A stretch of DNA of 64,000 nt, from assembly GCA_023213395.1 (NCBI GenBank), contig CM041465.1, positions 205,351,741 through 205,415,740 of the forward strand. The letters are read 5' to 3'. Position 1 is the first letter of the stretch; every line of letters starts with the position of its first letter. Positions 36,711 through 47,923 of this stretch are shown one piece after another. Both the position numbers and the translations under genes were made by a program. This stretch comes from Cycas panzhihuaensis (taxonomy: Eukaryota > Cycadophyta). The notes beneath the pieces are model-generated. The model saw only the letters and a program-made list of their open reading frames with translations, ran no database searches and had not been told where the DNA came from.

Positions 36711-39700
36711 AGTGTTGTATCCAAATCACTATAGTGAGGTGAAGATCCTGCTAATCTAGATTCAAGCCTATTGAGCCTATGACAAAAGCCATTTATAAAG
36801 ATTTTTTTTTATGAGCCAGATGTATGCATATGCTAGTGACATGCGCAACTGATTATAGGGTAGATGAAGCCAATCAAGCCGCATATAGGAGATACAACAA
36901 ATATTAATGGTATGTTGATTTGATATTTTATATAAACATTTTATTCATGCATGTAGGATTATATTCTCAAGGACATGCAGGTACTCAAATCAGTCCATAC
37001 GGTATTATATTATGTCCATAAGTGAAGGCTTTTGTGAGTGTCCCTTAATGGATTTGCTATCACTCATGGACCGTTCTAGAGACTGTTGTGAGTGTCTCAC
37101 AATTAGATTCACTACCAGAATGAAGACAACCCATCAATACGTATGAAGCAGGTAGTAGGCATGTATAACAACATATTAATAAGTGTTTTAATAACAATAT
37201 GAAAGGTGTGTGGCAATTTTATTTCAACATGAAAAACTTATGAGACATATAAGGGTATGATTATATTTGAAGTTGGTATTGAAGGTGTGTTTATTACAAC
37301 ATGAATTACACATACATATGAAAAAAAAGAAATGTATATGATGCATGAAAGAATTTATTATGATGGTATTATATGGATAATTTATGGTATGATGATATTA
37401 TATAATGGCATATGCGAGGGTCTAGTTTGAATATTATATACTATAATTTTGTTACAAGACAAACTACTACTATGGTTATAAAATTTTAAGCGTTATTGAA
37501 GTTTTTGCTAACTGAACTAACACAAATTACCCTACTTTATGTTTGCACCATAACGTAGGAGACATGCCCAAACCCTAGCCAACCATAAGAATAAAACCAA
37601 GCAGACCTCAGAATCCTTGGACCACCTTTGGGTTATGCATGCCAAAGATGGTACATGCTTAAATGTCTGGTCACCAACAAAACCCTTTAAATAGTATAGC
37701 TTGAGTTGGCTCTGTATGCTTTATCAATTGAAATCATGCCCAGTCGTAATTCTTATTGCAACCAAACAAATAAGTGAAATGTGAATAAAGGCATGTCTAC
37801 CTATAATCACACTGTAACCTCATAGAAAGGCTAGAGAAGGAACCCTATATATGCCCAGTCATAGTTGACTATGCCACCGCCATCATCTAAATAGGTTATG
37901 ATCCAGAGATTGCCCCTACCCACTAAACACCTATGTTATGATCTGCATCTATTTTAAACCACAAATTGCTCATTCGCCCTAGTCATGACCCTATGAATAG
38001 AGATCTCTAATCATCTATCTAGAGTGTGGTCTCGATTAGCCCAAACATGCAGATCTAACAGACACCTAAGTAGCTCTAATCCAACTATAAAGATATCTAA
38101 AATACCAAGTTAAATTGCCCTTACATTGGCATTAACACCTGGTTCATAGACTAGTGTCATCCGGACCAAGATGCCCCTGTGTAAACATAGCCAAATCGAT
38201 TGAATATAAGACATGGAATTCTTTTCTTTGTAAGAAAATTTGATGCATTTAATTTTTTTAAACCTTAAAAAATTTTACATTTGAATTAATAAATTTAAAT
38301 AGATTACATAGTTTTTTAAATCTGATTTTAGCCCCTCAAATCTTGACAAGCAGTCACATAGAATACCAATACGACCAGGGATTAATCTTAAAAGGGGTAG
38401 ACATCGAATTTGTATAAACTAAATGGGATATTTTTTTCATTTTTTAAAATTTATTTTTCATATTTGAAAAAAAAAATAGTTCTGTCATAATTTTCTTAAG
38501 GATTGCACATTATTTTATGGCATACTAACACATTTTGTGGTATAACTCATCACTCATATATCATAATCAGATGTCGTATGTTATGTTGGAAAGTAGACTT
38601 TGAGACGATCACAACGAGTGGTCACAAAACCTACTTTGGACAATAGAAAATAGAGACAATTTAGGATAAAGTTGATGCAAAGGCTTTAAACTTCATTTTG
38701 GATAAATTCCATATCAGTTTTCAGAAAACATTTAGTCAATTTTAATGTTTTTCATGGCTCCAAACATGCTAGTAAACTTATTTTTAAGGAATGATGGATT
38801 ATTATTAAAGTTTAGTTTAAAGTTAAGCGTTTTGAGGCTCATTTGTGATATTTTGAGGCCCATTTCAGTTGGAAAAAATCATTAAGTGAGAAAGATTTGA
38901 TAAAGGTATGACATAAGACATCCTTGATATGTTGGTCGTTCATTTCCCCCTTCACAACATCACATTTGGTTTAGTGGATGGTAAAACCCCTAATTAAATA
39001 TACATATCACCTAGTTATTGAAGTAGTTTTCGTTATGTAGTTAGATGTTAAGTATAATTCACCTTGCTATAGTTAACTTGCCATGGCCAAATAATTTGGT
39101 ATGGTCCTAGAGTTGATTGTTCAAGATGATCCGATTGTGAACTTAATCCAATTGATGAAACTTTGACACAACACACCAATTGTGTTGGTCCCTACAAGCA
39201 ATTTGGAAAGATGATGAACCATGTACTTGAAGCAATTTTCTAGAGAATTGGTGATTACAATGGTTGTCACCCAAGTGTTTTAGTAGATGAATATTATTTT
39301 ATATAGACTCATTTATCACTTTGCTTAATTTGATGGTTAACCTAATGTTGATCATCCAACTTAATATAAATTGAAAGCAACCACCATATAAGTGAAGATA
39401 TGAAGATGTGCACAAAACATTTCATATATATATTTGTTTATATAGGTTGATACTTGATGGAGATAAGTATATAGTTATAGGTCTTTTACAGGTTACAAAT
39501 GATTTTGATTATTAATACAGAAGCTTTGCCCAAAAGAGAGCCTTACAATATGATGAATTCACCTGTAACTTCATCATTTGCTATATACAAGATACATGAT
39601 ATAGGATACAAGTTATTTACAGGTTACAGTTGATATTTCTTATAGGATACAGGATACAGTTACATGATACAGATTACAGTTACAACTTATAGATTCTAGC

Positions 39701-39754
39701 ATACAAGATGAATACTTGAAGACTTCAGATCAAGATTCAAGGACATTAAACATT
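36711..39754 (+). other. LARD internal region
   Basis: No recognised domain. It includes a doubled block around TTTTGTGAGTGTC and GTTGTGAGTGTC (near 37030 and 37084). A segment rich in GATACA/TACAGTT near 39480-39690 holds several copies of AGGTTACA and GGATACA. Otherwise it is AT-rich. Confidence 0.6.
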
Positions 39755-39763
39755 ATAAGGGGG
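39755..39763 (+). other. LARD polypurine tract
   Basis: ATAAGGGGG directly precedes the 3' LTR. Confidence 0.8.
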
Positions 39764-40235
39764 TGTTAAAACATAATGTTTAATGTATGTGGTATGCGTA
39801 TGCACTTCCCACCATTCACCTACTTTGAAATATATGAGATGCATACATATCCATGCTATCACATTAGTGGATGATGTAATGGTTCGTTGTATTTGATAGG
39901 CTACTCAGGAGGTTATTTTCACTATTTATATGTACATTCACCACTTGAAAACTTGAGAAATGAGAGAAGGAGAGAGGAGAAAGACGTAAACCTTATGATC
40001 ATAAGCAGAGTTCTAATTCCACCTTCTCCCATGGTTTTTCCCACAATGGGTTTTCCATATATAAATCTTAGTGGCTTGTGGTGATGATTATGTTTGATAA
40101 TGCTTGCTTGACATATTTGATGTTTGATGGTGATGTTAATTGATTCACTATGTATACATACTCATGAGTTCATATTATTGTATCTTCTTATTTTTAACAT
40201 GGTATCAGAGTAATTTTGCTATCCTACTTTTAACA
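39764..40235 (+). repeat. LARD 3' LTR
   Basis: It matches 36226-36698, including the internal TGGTATCAGAG (around 40199-40210) and TATAAAT at 40060-40066. The open frame at 39887-40084 lies wholly in this LTR and is not a gene. Confidence 0.92.
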
Positions 40236-40974
40236 TACTTTTAGAAAGCATTGAATTAAAAATATGAATGTTGATAATATGGGCCAAAATAAGGTGATTA
40301 AATATAGGTCATATTACTTTATCAAAAAAGAGTATAATAATTAGTCAATAATCTTCTTATAATAGAACTAAAAAAAGAGATTATCTTCATCTATAAATAT
40401 GAAGGATGTAAATCACCTGTAGATTTTTTGTAGTCATGTGTTTGAAGTTAGCCTATCCTGCTAGATACTGGATGAATAAAATACATTAAAAAAAGTGATA
40501 ATTAATAATTTAAAGTTTCCAAGTTATTGGTATGAAAAGATAATTCATGGGATGCGTAACTTTCCTCTAATATAAAATGGCATGTTTTATTAGCGGTATA
40601 GTCCATAGAATATATGGAAAAAGATTGAGGAGAGTATAAAGCTCCATGAAGGCCATGAGGATGGAGAAAAGCTAAAAGTATTAAACACACTACCATTTTG
40701 TTAAAAAAAGAGTAAAAGTAAAGGTGGTCTAGTATGGCTTAGGTAAATTCCTTTCCTAATTATAACATATGTTAGGAATAGGAAAATAACTATCCCTAAC
40801 CAAAATACACTTGATATAGAAGAATAGAAAATCAATTCAGATTTTGCTTAATTGATGCCAATCCTTTATTATATCATTATCCTTCTATGTAGCTCAATCC
40901 CTTAATATAGTTTGCTCTATTGTTATAGCCCATATCGATTATGATCTATGTATACAAAGAAAATAAATTTAATG
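40236..40974. other. AT-rich spacer between LARD and LINE
   Basis: No domain recognised. It may include the 5' untranslated region of the LINE, whose left end could not be fixed. Confidence 0.45.
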
Positions 40975-41933
40975 TATAATGGAGGATTGCCTTCTCTTCT
41001 AAGATTAAAAGTAATAACCCTTAAACCTATAACTTATCCTCGAGCCCCTTGGGAAGATCCTATTTAGAGGTGCTTAAATATGGTGATCTAGATGAATGTG
41101 AAATAATCCCCATCTTTTAAGATGATAAAATCAGGATACCAGTTCCCAAGAAATTAGTGGAGAAAATGGAAAGGCATTAGGATAACTATTTGGTAGGTAG
41201 GTTCTTAAGTCCTAGACCTGGCTTGGATTTAATAAGAACTTGGATAAGAAATAGATGGAGGTTAGGTAACCCAGTGGAAATCATGGCCCTCTCGAAATAT
41301 TATGTCCCATTTAATTTGGAACGCAAGAAGACATGGCTTCCATCCTACTAAAGGCTCCCTGGATGATAGGTAAGAAGGCCTTACTAATGGAGAAATAACA
41401 CTGAGTTTGATCTTGCGATGCTTATGATCAAGCAAGTTCTAGTATGGGTCTAGTTACCTAGTCTCCCCCTCTAGTTCTAGAATATGAAGGTGATAAAAGG
41501 GATGACAAAAGTTATTGGCCCCTTCCTAGTGGTCGACTCTGCTACAAGAAATAGGAGAAGATTGATAAATACCATGTTCTATGTCTTGGCCAGGATTGAC
41601 AAACCTCTTCCTAATGTAGTGTGGATTGAAATGGGAGGATGGAGCAAGGAGTAGCCTTTAGTGTATGAGTTAGAAAACTTTAAATGCTAAGTGTGTAGAA
41701 AGCTAGGTCATCTACCTCAAAGATACCTAAGGAAAGGAATGATGAGGAAGTGAGGTAGGAGATCCCCACTCAAAAGGACACATGGTCTAAAAAGGGGGAG
41801 ACCCAAGAGGTGAGAAGCCCAAGGAACCAGTGTGAGGAAGGTGAAATTCAAGAGATGAGAAGTCCTTAAAATACCTATTAGGGTGATGAGGAAGATAAAC
41901 TAGGTTTTAACCCTGAGATGGAGGATAGCTTTG
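40975..41933 (+). pseudogene. LINE ORF1 relic, first part
   Basis: Conceptual frames show VLKYGDLDECEIIPIF, VGRFLSPRPGLDLIRTWIRN, EDMASILLKAPWMIGKKALL and IKQVLVWVRLPSLPLEFWNM-like segments with frame changes and stops. These match the DUF4283-type nucleic-acid-binding region of plant L1 ORF1. A CCHC knuckle follows at about 41684-41730 (C-x-V-C-R-K-L-G-H-L-P-Q-R-Y), with Tyr replacing the last Cys. ORF1 protein binds LINE RNA. The frame stops at the gypsy insertion. Confidence 0.8.
41929..41933 (+). repeat. Putative target duplication CTTTG, left copy
   Basis: CTTTG precedes the first LTR (TGATCCAGG) and recurs at 48787-48791 where LINE sequence resumes. The LTR end at 48786 reads CTCAA rather than CA, so this is provisional. 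Confidence 0.5.
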
Positions 41934-42563
41934 TGATCCAGGAGGATCTATCATATGTCTAAAGGAGGCAAAAAATGCTAAGCATTGTTACAAATGAAAG
42001 AAATAGGACCAAATGGTGTCAAACTAACATGAAATTTTATAGAGAGGAAGAAGACATATCCCACTACATATTTGAAAAATATGGGGTTCAAAAAATATCA
42101 TTTGATTAGATTGCGAGCCTTGTTTTATAGAAAATTGATCTCACATCCAACAGAAAAATAACAAATACATAATATTATTAAATCAATGAAAATATAGACA
42201 AATGATATCCTAATGAGCTAAAATTTTGAGGAAGTAAAGGAGACATACATATCTATATGTGTACCAAAGTTTATCTAAATTGGAGTTTGTTAGCCCTAGG
42301 TACTAAGCTGTAACTTTTTGGAATTGCATGAATGCCACTTGGATAACATGCATTCTGGTTGTTAGTACTTTTATGATTACCACTTGTTAATTATGCATTT
42401 TAGGTTTCTTTCTATAAATTAAGCCCTCTTGAACTCATCTATGATATGGGAGACTTGGTTCTTGTATGTGAAAGACACTTGACTTGGGAGCATCATTCAG
42501 GAAGCACTTAGAGAGTTGGAGGCCCTCTTATGGTATAATTATATCATCTATTCCTTGTAACTT
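41934..42563 (+). repeat. LTR L1 (plus orientation, 3'-truncated)
   Basis: It matches 47924-48565, starting TGATCCAGGAGGATCTA, and stops at TTGTAACTT. It lacks about 220 bp of the L3 end and joins the inverted L2 directly. Confidence 0.88.
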
Positions 42564-42566
42564 CTC

Positions 42567-43230
42567 TATTTAATGGTGGAGAAAACAACTAGAAAAAGAA
42601 TTATCAAGTTACAAGGAATAGATGATACAATTATGCCATAAGGGGGCCTCCAACCCTCCAAGTTCTTCCTCAATGATGCTCCTAAGTCAAGTGTCTTTCA
42701 TATACCAGAACCAAGTCTCCTACATCATAAATGAGCTTAAGAGGGCTCAATTTATAGAAAGAAACCCAAAATGTATGTTTAACAAGTGGCAATCATGCAA
42801 GTACAACCACTAACAACTAGAATGCATGTTGTCCAAGTGGCATTCATGTAATTTTGAAAAGTTACTACTTGGTACCTAGGGCTAACAAACTCCAATTTGG
42901 GTTAAATTTGGTAGACATATAGGTACATATGTCCCTTTTATTTTCTCAAAAATTTAGCTTATTTGGATATCATTTGACCCTATTTTAATTGATTTAATAA
43001 TAGTATATATTTGTTATTTTTCTGTTGGTTGTAGGATCAATTTTCTGTAAAATAAGGCTTGCAATCTAATCAAATGATATTTTTTGAACCCTACTAGTAA
43101 TGGGATGTGTCTTATTCTTCTCCATAAAATTTCATATTAGTTTGACACCATTTGGCCCCACTTCTTTCATCTATGCCAATGCCTTACATTTTCTGCCTCC
43201 TGTAGACATATGGTAGATCCTCTTAGATCA
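42567..43230 (-). repeat. LTR L2 (minus orientation)
   Basis: Reverse complement of L1 and L3, starting (minus strand, from 43230) TGATCTAAGAGGATCTACC. It is preceded on the minus strand by the polypurine tract AAGGAAGGGGAG (43235-43246), so it is the 3' LTR of the inverted copy. It lacks the last 190 bp or so seen in L3. Confidence 0.88.
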
Positions 43231-43474
43231 TGGCTCCCCTTCCTTGGAAAATAGCCAACTCCTATTTAGCTTAGAATTAAAGATGGGGAAAGTGGTATTC
43301 CCCTTGTTGCCTATTAAACCACTTGGCCTTACTAGGCAACAGTCCTACTACTCCAATCCTAAAAGATTCATGTGTCTTATATCTTGTTTTGGTGGATTTT
43401 CTCTCCAAGATACAATCCTCCTTGAGAGGCTCCTCACTTTCCAAATACAAGTTATCAACTGAAGGTAAAGTGAA

Positions 43475-44717
43475 TTAATCCTGCTCCTCATCTAGCATGG
43501 AGGGATCAAAGAGTTTTAAATATTTATCATTTACTACTGAATATATTTGCATATAAGGTGGAAGATCAAGTTGAAAAGCATCGCTACCTACTTTTCTCGA
43601 AATCTTGAATGGTGCATACCTTATAGGTTTGAGTTTCTTGACTTCTCCTTTTAACCTCTCCTTGCTCAAGTCTAACCATAACAAATCTCCTTATTGAAAA
43701 GTATACTCTTGCCTTTACTTGTCATGTCTTTCCTTGTACATTTACCAAGTCCTTAGAAGTTGATCATGTACTTCTTTGTGGACTCTCTAGATCTTCTCCA
43801 AGTATCTTAAAGCCTTGTCATGCCCCTCCTTCTCTTTGGTAGATCCTTCCTTAGCTTGTATGGAAAACTCTTAAGTCAAATGGACTTTCAGGCAAGTATC
43901 CCAAACAAACTTCAAAAGGTACCTTAGAGTGTGATACATGCATTGCCCTATTAAATTCAAATTGTAGAAAAGCCAATTATTCATCCTAAGTCTTTGGATG
44001 TTTGGAATTATATCCCCTTAACAAATATACCAAAGTTCTATTTACTACTTCAGTTTTTCCATCTATTTGAGGATGGAAACTTGTACTCATTTTCAATTTA
44101 GTGTCCATCATCTCCCATAGTGTCTTCCAAAATAATGAAAAGAATTGAGTGTCCTAATCTAAAATGATAGAAGGAGGCAAGCTAAAATTCTTCCATACAT
44201 GCTCAAAGAACAACTCAGTTGCCCCTATTCTTGTGATTGTCTTCTTACAAGGTATTAAATATATCATTTTGTTAAACCTATCTACAACAACAAAGAGATA
44301 GTCATGTCCTTTTCTAGTCATAGGAAGTCCACCTAAGAAATCTATGGAGATATGTTCCCAAGGCTTAGTGGGAATAGGTAGTGGTGTATACAATCCTAAT
44401 TTTCTAGAAGAAATTACACATCCTTTTACATATATTCTTACATCATTTTACATCTTTGACCATATAACATATCTTCTCAAGTTTTCTAAAGTCTTTTCTA
44501 TACCAAAGTGGAGAGCTACTTTAGAAGTATGGGCTTCTCTAAGCCACTTGATCTTATCTCCTTTTGATGGAACATAGAGTTGCTCCCCTTTGAAAAGTAG
44601 ACCATCCTTCCAAATAAGCTGGGAAGGTCTTCCTTTCACTAGGTTCTCTAATTCTTCCTTCAAGGCTTTATCTTCATGGTAATAGTCTTTATACTCTTCA
44701 TGATACATTGGCTCCAC
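43475..44717 (-). pseudogene. Inverted gypsy integrase relic
   Basis: Read from 44717 leftward: a charged linker, then LREAHTSKVALHFGIEKTL with the zinc-finger His residues (about 44560-44505) and YVIWSKM. The core starts IPTKPWEHISIDFLGGLPMT (first Asp in SIDF, near 44340), then VVVDRF and the SIILD block with a TAG where the usual GSD...R lies. HPQIDGKTEVVNRTL (near 44050-44090) keeps the Glu. The C-terminal part at 43684-43475 includes KPIRYAPFKISRKVG and FQLDLPP, a GPF/Y-like module. It catalyses cDNA joining when intact. The same region on the plus strand at 46825-47690 is a second, diverged copy. Confidence 0.9.
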
Positions 44718-45026
44718 CTATAAACTCATAACAGAACTACAAACAAAAGTAGAAGAAGAAGAAGTGGAACAAGGTGGTCTAGATAACATATTAGCAATTT
44801 TGTTAATAGATTCTTTTTTGTACTTAATTATAATATTGAATTTTTGTAAATAACTCATCCACTTCATGTGTCTTACTTATTATAATTTATTTTAGGTTTG
44901 CAAAAATTGAAGAGGCTTATGATTAGTATGAACTACAACCTCTTTTCCAAGTAAGTAGGACCTCCAATACTTGCATGCTTGATGTAGTGCAAATATTTCC
45001 CGATTGTATGTTTGGTAGTTTTTCAC

Positions 45027-46013
45027 TTAAGAGGTGAAGACTTCTAAATGGTAAGCAATAAGCTTCCCATCTTGAATAAGGACAACTCCTATCATATTTC
45101 CACTTGCATCAACTTCTACTTCAAAAGGCCTTTGCAAATTTTGCATTATCAAAACTGGTGCTTCACAAATTTTCTTCTTTAAAAGAAGAAAAGCTTCTTC
45201 CTCCTTGAAGCCCCAAGGAAACTTTTTACTAACTTTTGTCAATCCATGTAGAGGTGCTACAACCTATGAGAAATGAAGAATAAACTTTCTCAAGTATTGG
45301 CAAGCTCCTAAAAAACTTCTCACCTCCATGGTATTTGCTGGCATAGGCCATTTGAGGATGGCTTGAGTCTTGAGTGGATTGATGCTCAACCTTCCTCTTC
45401 CAACCACAAAACCTAAGAAGACCAAGTTCTCCTTCCCAAATTCACACTTCTTCACATTAAGCTTTAAATGATGCTTAGCCAAAGTCTTCAAAACTTCTTC
45501 TATGTGCTGTAAATGTTCCTCCTATATGTTGCTACAAATCAAAATATTATTAAGATAAACAACAACAAAATTATCCAAGTAAGGCCTTAACACTTCATTC
45601 ATTAGCATCATGAATGTTGCAGGAGCATTACACAATCTGAAATACATAACCATCCATTCAAAGAGTCCTTGCTTTGTTTTGAAGGCCTTCTTCCATGTGT
45701 CCTCCTCTTTGACCTTAACTTGATGATAACTACTTTTCAAATCTAACTTAGTAAAATAACTAGCATGCTAAATTTGATCAAGCAAATCATCAATGTGAAG
45801 CAAGGGGTAGTGATTTTTAATTGTGATTTTATTTAAAGCATGAAAGTCTACATATATTCTCCATCCTCTATCCTTCTTAGGCACTAAGACAGTTGGTGAC
45901 CCACAAGGTGAACATGAAGGTCTTATGACCCCTTGATCAAGCAACTCCTCAACTTGCCTCTTTATCTCATTATTCTCTACAATAGAGTGATTATACAAAG
46001 TAACATTAGGCAA
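45027..46013 (-). pseudogene. Inverted gypsy reverse transcriptase-RNase H relic
   Basis: Four nearly adjacent open segments in minus orientation. At 46013-45768: LLDQGVIRPSCSPCGSPTVL and DFHALNKITIKNHYPL. At 45740-45522: SSYHQVKVKEEDTWKKAF, and NFVVVYLNNILI, where the catalytic YLDD reads YLNN. At 45491-45264: HHLKLNVKKCEFG and LGFVVGRGRLSINP. At 45242-45027: RNase H starting FPWGFKEEEAF, with VEVDASGNMIGVVLIQDG keeping the first Asp. The loss of both catalytic Asp residues of RT makes it inactive. Confidence 0.92.
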
Positions 46014-46114
46014 TGGTCTATCTCCTACAAGAGTGATTTCATGCTCTTTCTCTTTGGTGGTAGCCCATCAACATGCTAAAAGAGAATATCATACCTTCTC
46101 TTCAAGTCCTCAAT

Positions 46115-46729
46115 TTATTGCATTTGTTTAGATGATATAAGAAGATTGTGAGTAGAAGGGCCTCCTTCATCTCTTGGATCATCTTTTCTCCTTACCATTA
46201 AGATGATAAATTTACCACATGCATTGATCATCCTTTTTGCTTGAGTGGTTGAAATGAATATCATCTTATCCAAGTGCTTCTTTGTATCCTTTATGATGAA
46301 GCCCTTATTATTCTTTATCAATTGATACTTTCTCTCTCTTCGATAGAAGAGTGCATCTTGATCCCACAAGTAGGGACTCCTAAGGACAACATGGCATACA
46401 TCTAATGGTACCACATCACATATCATTTTATTAATAAAATCATTAATGATGAAAAATTTAAGTGTACTTTGCTTTGATATTTGCATTTCTATATCTTTAT
46501 GGATCCAGCCAAGAGGATATGGGTGAGGGTGAGGAGTAATTACCAACCTAAGGCTCTTTACCAAATTTTCTGAGATCAAATTCTTTTGGCTCCCCAGATC
46601 TATAATAGCACCAATAACATTATTTCCTACTTGAAGCTTCAAGTAAAATAATTCCTCCCTTGTAGTATCATCTCCATAATTTATAAGTAGAGTAACATTT
46701 TCTTCTTCTCCTTCACTTTGAAGCTCCAC
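46115..46729 (-). pseudogene. Inverted gypsy protease region, 204 open codons
   Basis: The longest open frame in the window among coding relics. The protease motif reads IIDLGSQKNLISENLV (canonical IDSGST.NFIS; the catalytic Asp is kept, Ser to Leu after it). It is followed by TPHPHPYPLGWIHKDIEMQI and VVPLDVCHVVLRSPYLWDQD, the usual gypsy/chromovirus protease-to-RT linker. It matures Gag-Pol. No gag was recognised upstream: at about 46780 the minus copy gives way to the plus-strand integrase piece. Confidence 0.85.
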
Positions 46730-46788
46730 CTCAAAAAGTAGTGCTTTCCCTTTTTCCTTCTTTCTTGATTCTATATCCTTGATATCCT

Positions 46789-47700
46789 ATGGCTTTAGCT
46801 CTGGATGCAACTTCCAACACTTTGTTGCTTCCCATGACTAGAAAAATACATGACTATATCTTTGTTTTTGTAAATAGGTTCATCAAAATGATATGTTTAA
46901 TACCTTATAAGATGATAATCATAGGAATAAGGGTAACCAAGTTGTTCTTTGAGCATATATGGAAGAATTTTGGCTTGCCTTATTCAATCATTTCAGATTA
47001 GGACACTCCATTCCTTTCATCATTTTGGAAGACATTATGGTAAATGATGGATACCAAATTGAAGAGGAGTACAAGTTTTCATCCTTAAACAAATGGATAA
47101 ACTAAAGTAGTGAATAGAACTTTAGTATATTTGTTGAGGGGATACAATTCCAAGCATCCAAAGACTTGGGATGAATCATTGGCTTTTCTACAATTTATAT
47201 TTAATAGGGCAATGCATGCATCACACTCTAAAGCACATTTTAAAATTTTTTTGGGATACTTGCCTCAAAGTCCATTTGACTTAGTGTTTTCCATACAAGC
47301 TAAGGAAGGATCTGTGAAAGAGAAGGAGGGGCATAACAAGGCTTTAAGATACTTAGAGAAGATCCAGAGAGTCCATAAAGAAGTGCATGATCAACTTTTA
47401 AGGACTCAACAAAAGTACAAAGAAAGACATGGCAAGCATAGGCAAGAGTATACTTTTCAAGAAGGAGATTTGGTATGGTTATACTTGAGCAAGGAGAGGT
47501 TAAAAGGAGAAGACAAGAAACTCAAACCTATAAGGTATGGACCATTCAAGATTTTGAGAAAAGTAGGTGGCAAAGCTTTTCAACTTGATCTTCCACCTTG
47601 TATGTAAATATATTCAGTAGTAAATGCTAAATATTTAAAACTCTTTGAGACCTCCATGATAGATGAGGAGTAGGAATAGTTCACTTTACCTTCAGTTGAT
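46789..47700 (+). pseudogene. Gypsy integrase 3' part, plus strand
   Basis: Homology to the inverted integrase begins near 46825 (PMTRKIHDYIFVFVNRFIKM). It continues with WKNFGLPYSIISDxDTPF, then FHPxTNGxTKVVNRTLVY (Glu position reads Lys). From 47110 to 47607, 165 codons are open and include KTWDESLAFLQFIFNRAMHA, HKEVHDQLLRTQQKYKERHG and YGPFKILRKVGGKAFQLDLP, ending before MxIYSVVNAKYLKLFE. It joins the tail and L3 at 47924 through a purine-rich tract (AAGAAAAGAGAG). Confidence 0.88.
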
Positions 47701-47923
47701 GACTTATATTTGGAAAATGAGGAGACTCTCAAGGAGGATTGTATCTTGGAGAGAAAATCCACCAAAATAAGATGTAAGACACATGAATCTTTTAGGATTG
47801 GAGTAGTATGATAGTTGCCTAGTAAGGCCAAGTAGTTTAATAGGAAACAAGGGGAATAACACTTCCTCCATCTTCAATTCTAAGCTAAATAGGAGTTGGC
47901 TATTTTCCAAGAAAAGAGAGCCA

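Larger units (their letters stand above)
36226..40235 (+). mobile_element. Non-coding LTR retrotransposon (LARD-like)
   Basis: The LTRs are 36226-36698 (473 bp) and 39764-40235 (472 bp). Both start TGTTAAAACATAATG and end TTTTTAACA or CTTTTAACA. A tRNA-Met PBS follows the first and a GGGGG polypurine tract precedes the second. Flanks TCCTT (36221-36225) and TACTT (40236-40240) form a 5-bp target duplication with one mismatch. The interior of about 3 kb has no open frame of length and no recognised domain. It is therefore a large retrotransposon derivative that must have used proteins of an autonomous, probably copia, partner. By eye the LTRs differ by about 8 percent over their first 210 bases. 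Confidence 0.9.

Noticed and set aside
39887-40084. 65-codon ORF with plausible codon mix
   Set aside because: It lies wholly within the LARD 3' LTR, is in a non-coding repeat, and has no counterpart frame in the 5' LTR without stops.
47580-47910. Minus-strand ORFs at the gypsy tail
   Set aside because: They are shadows of the plus-strand integrase tail and polypurine region; the same region is coding on the other strand.
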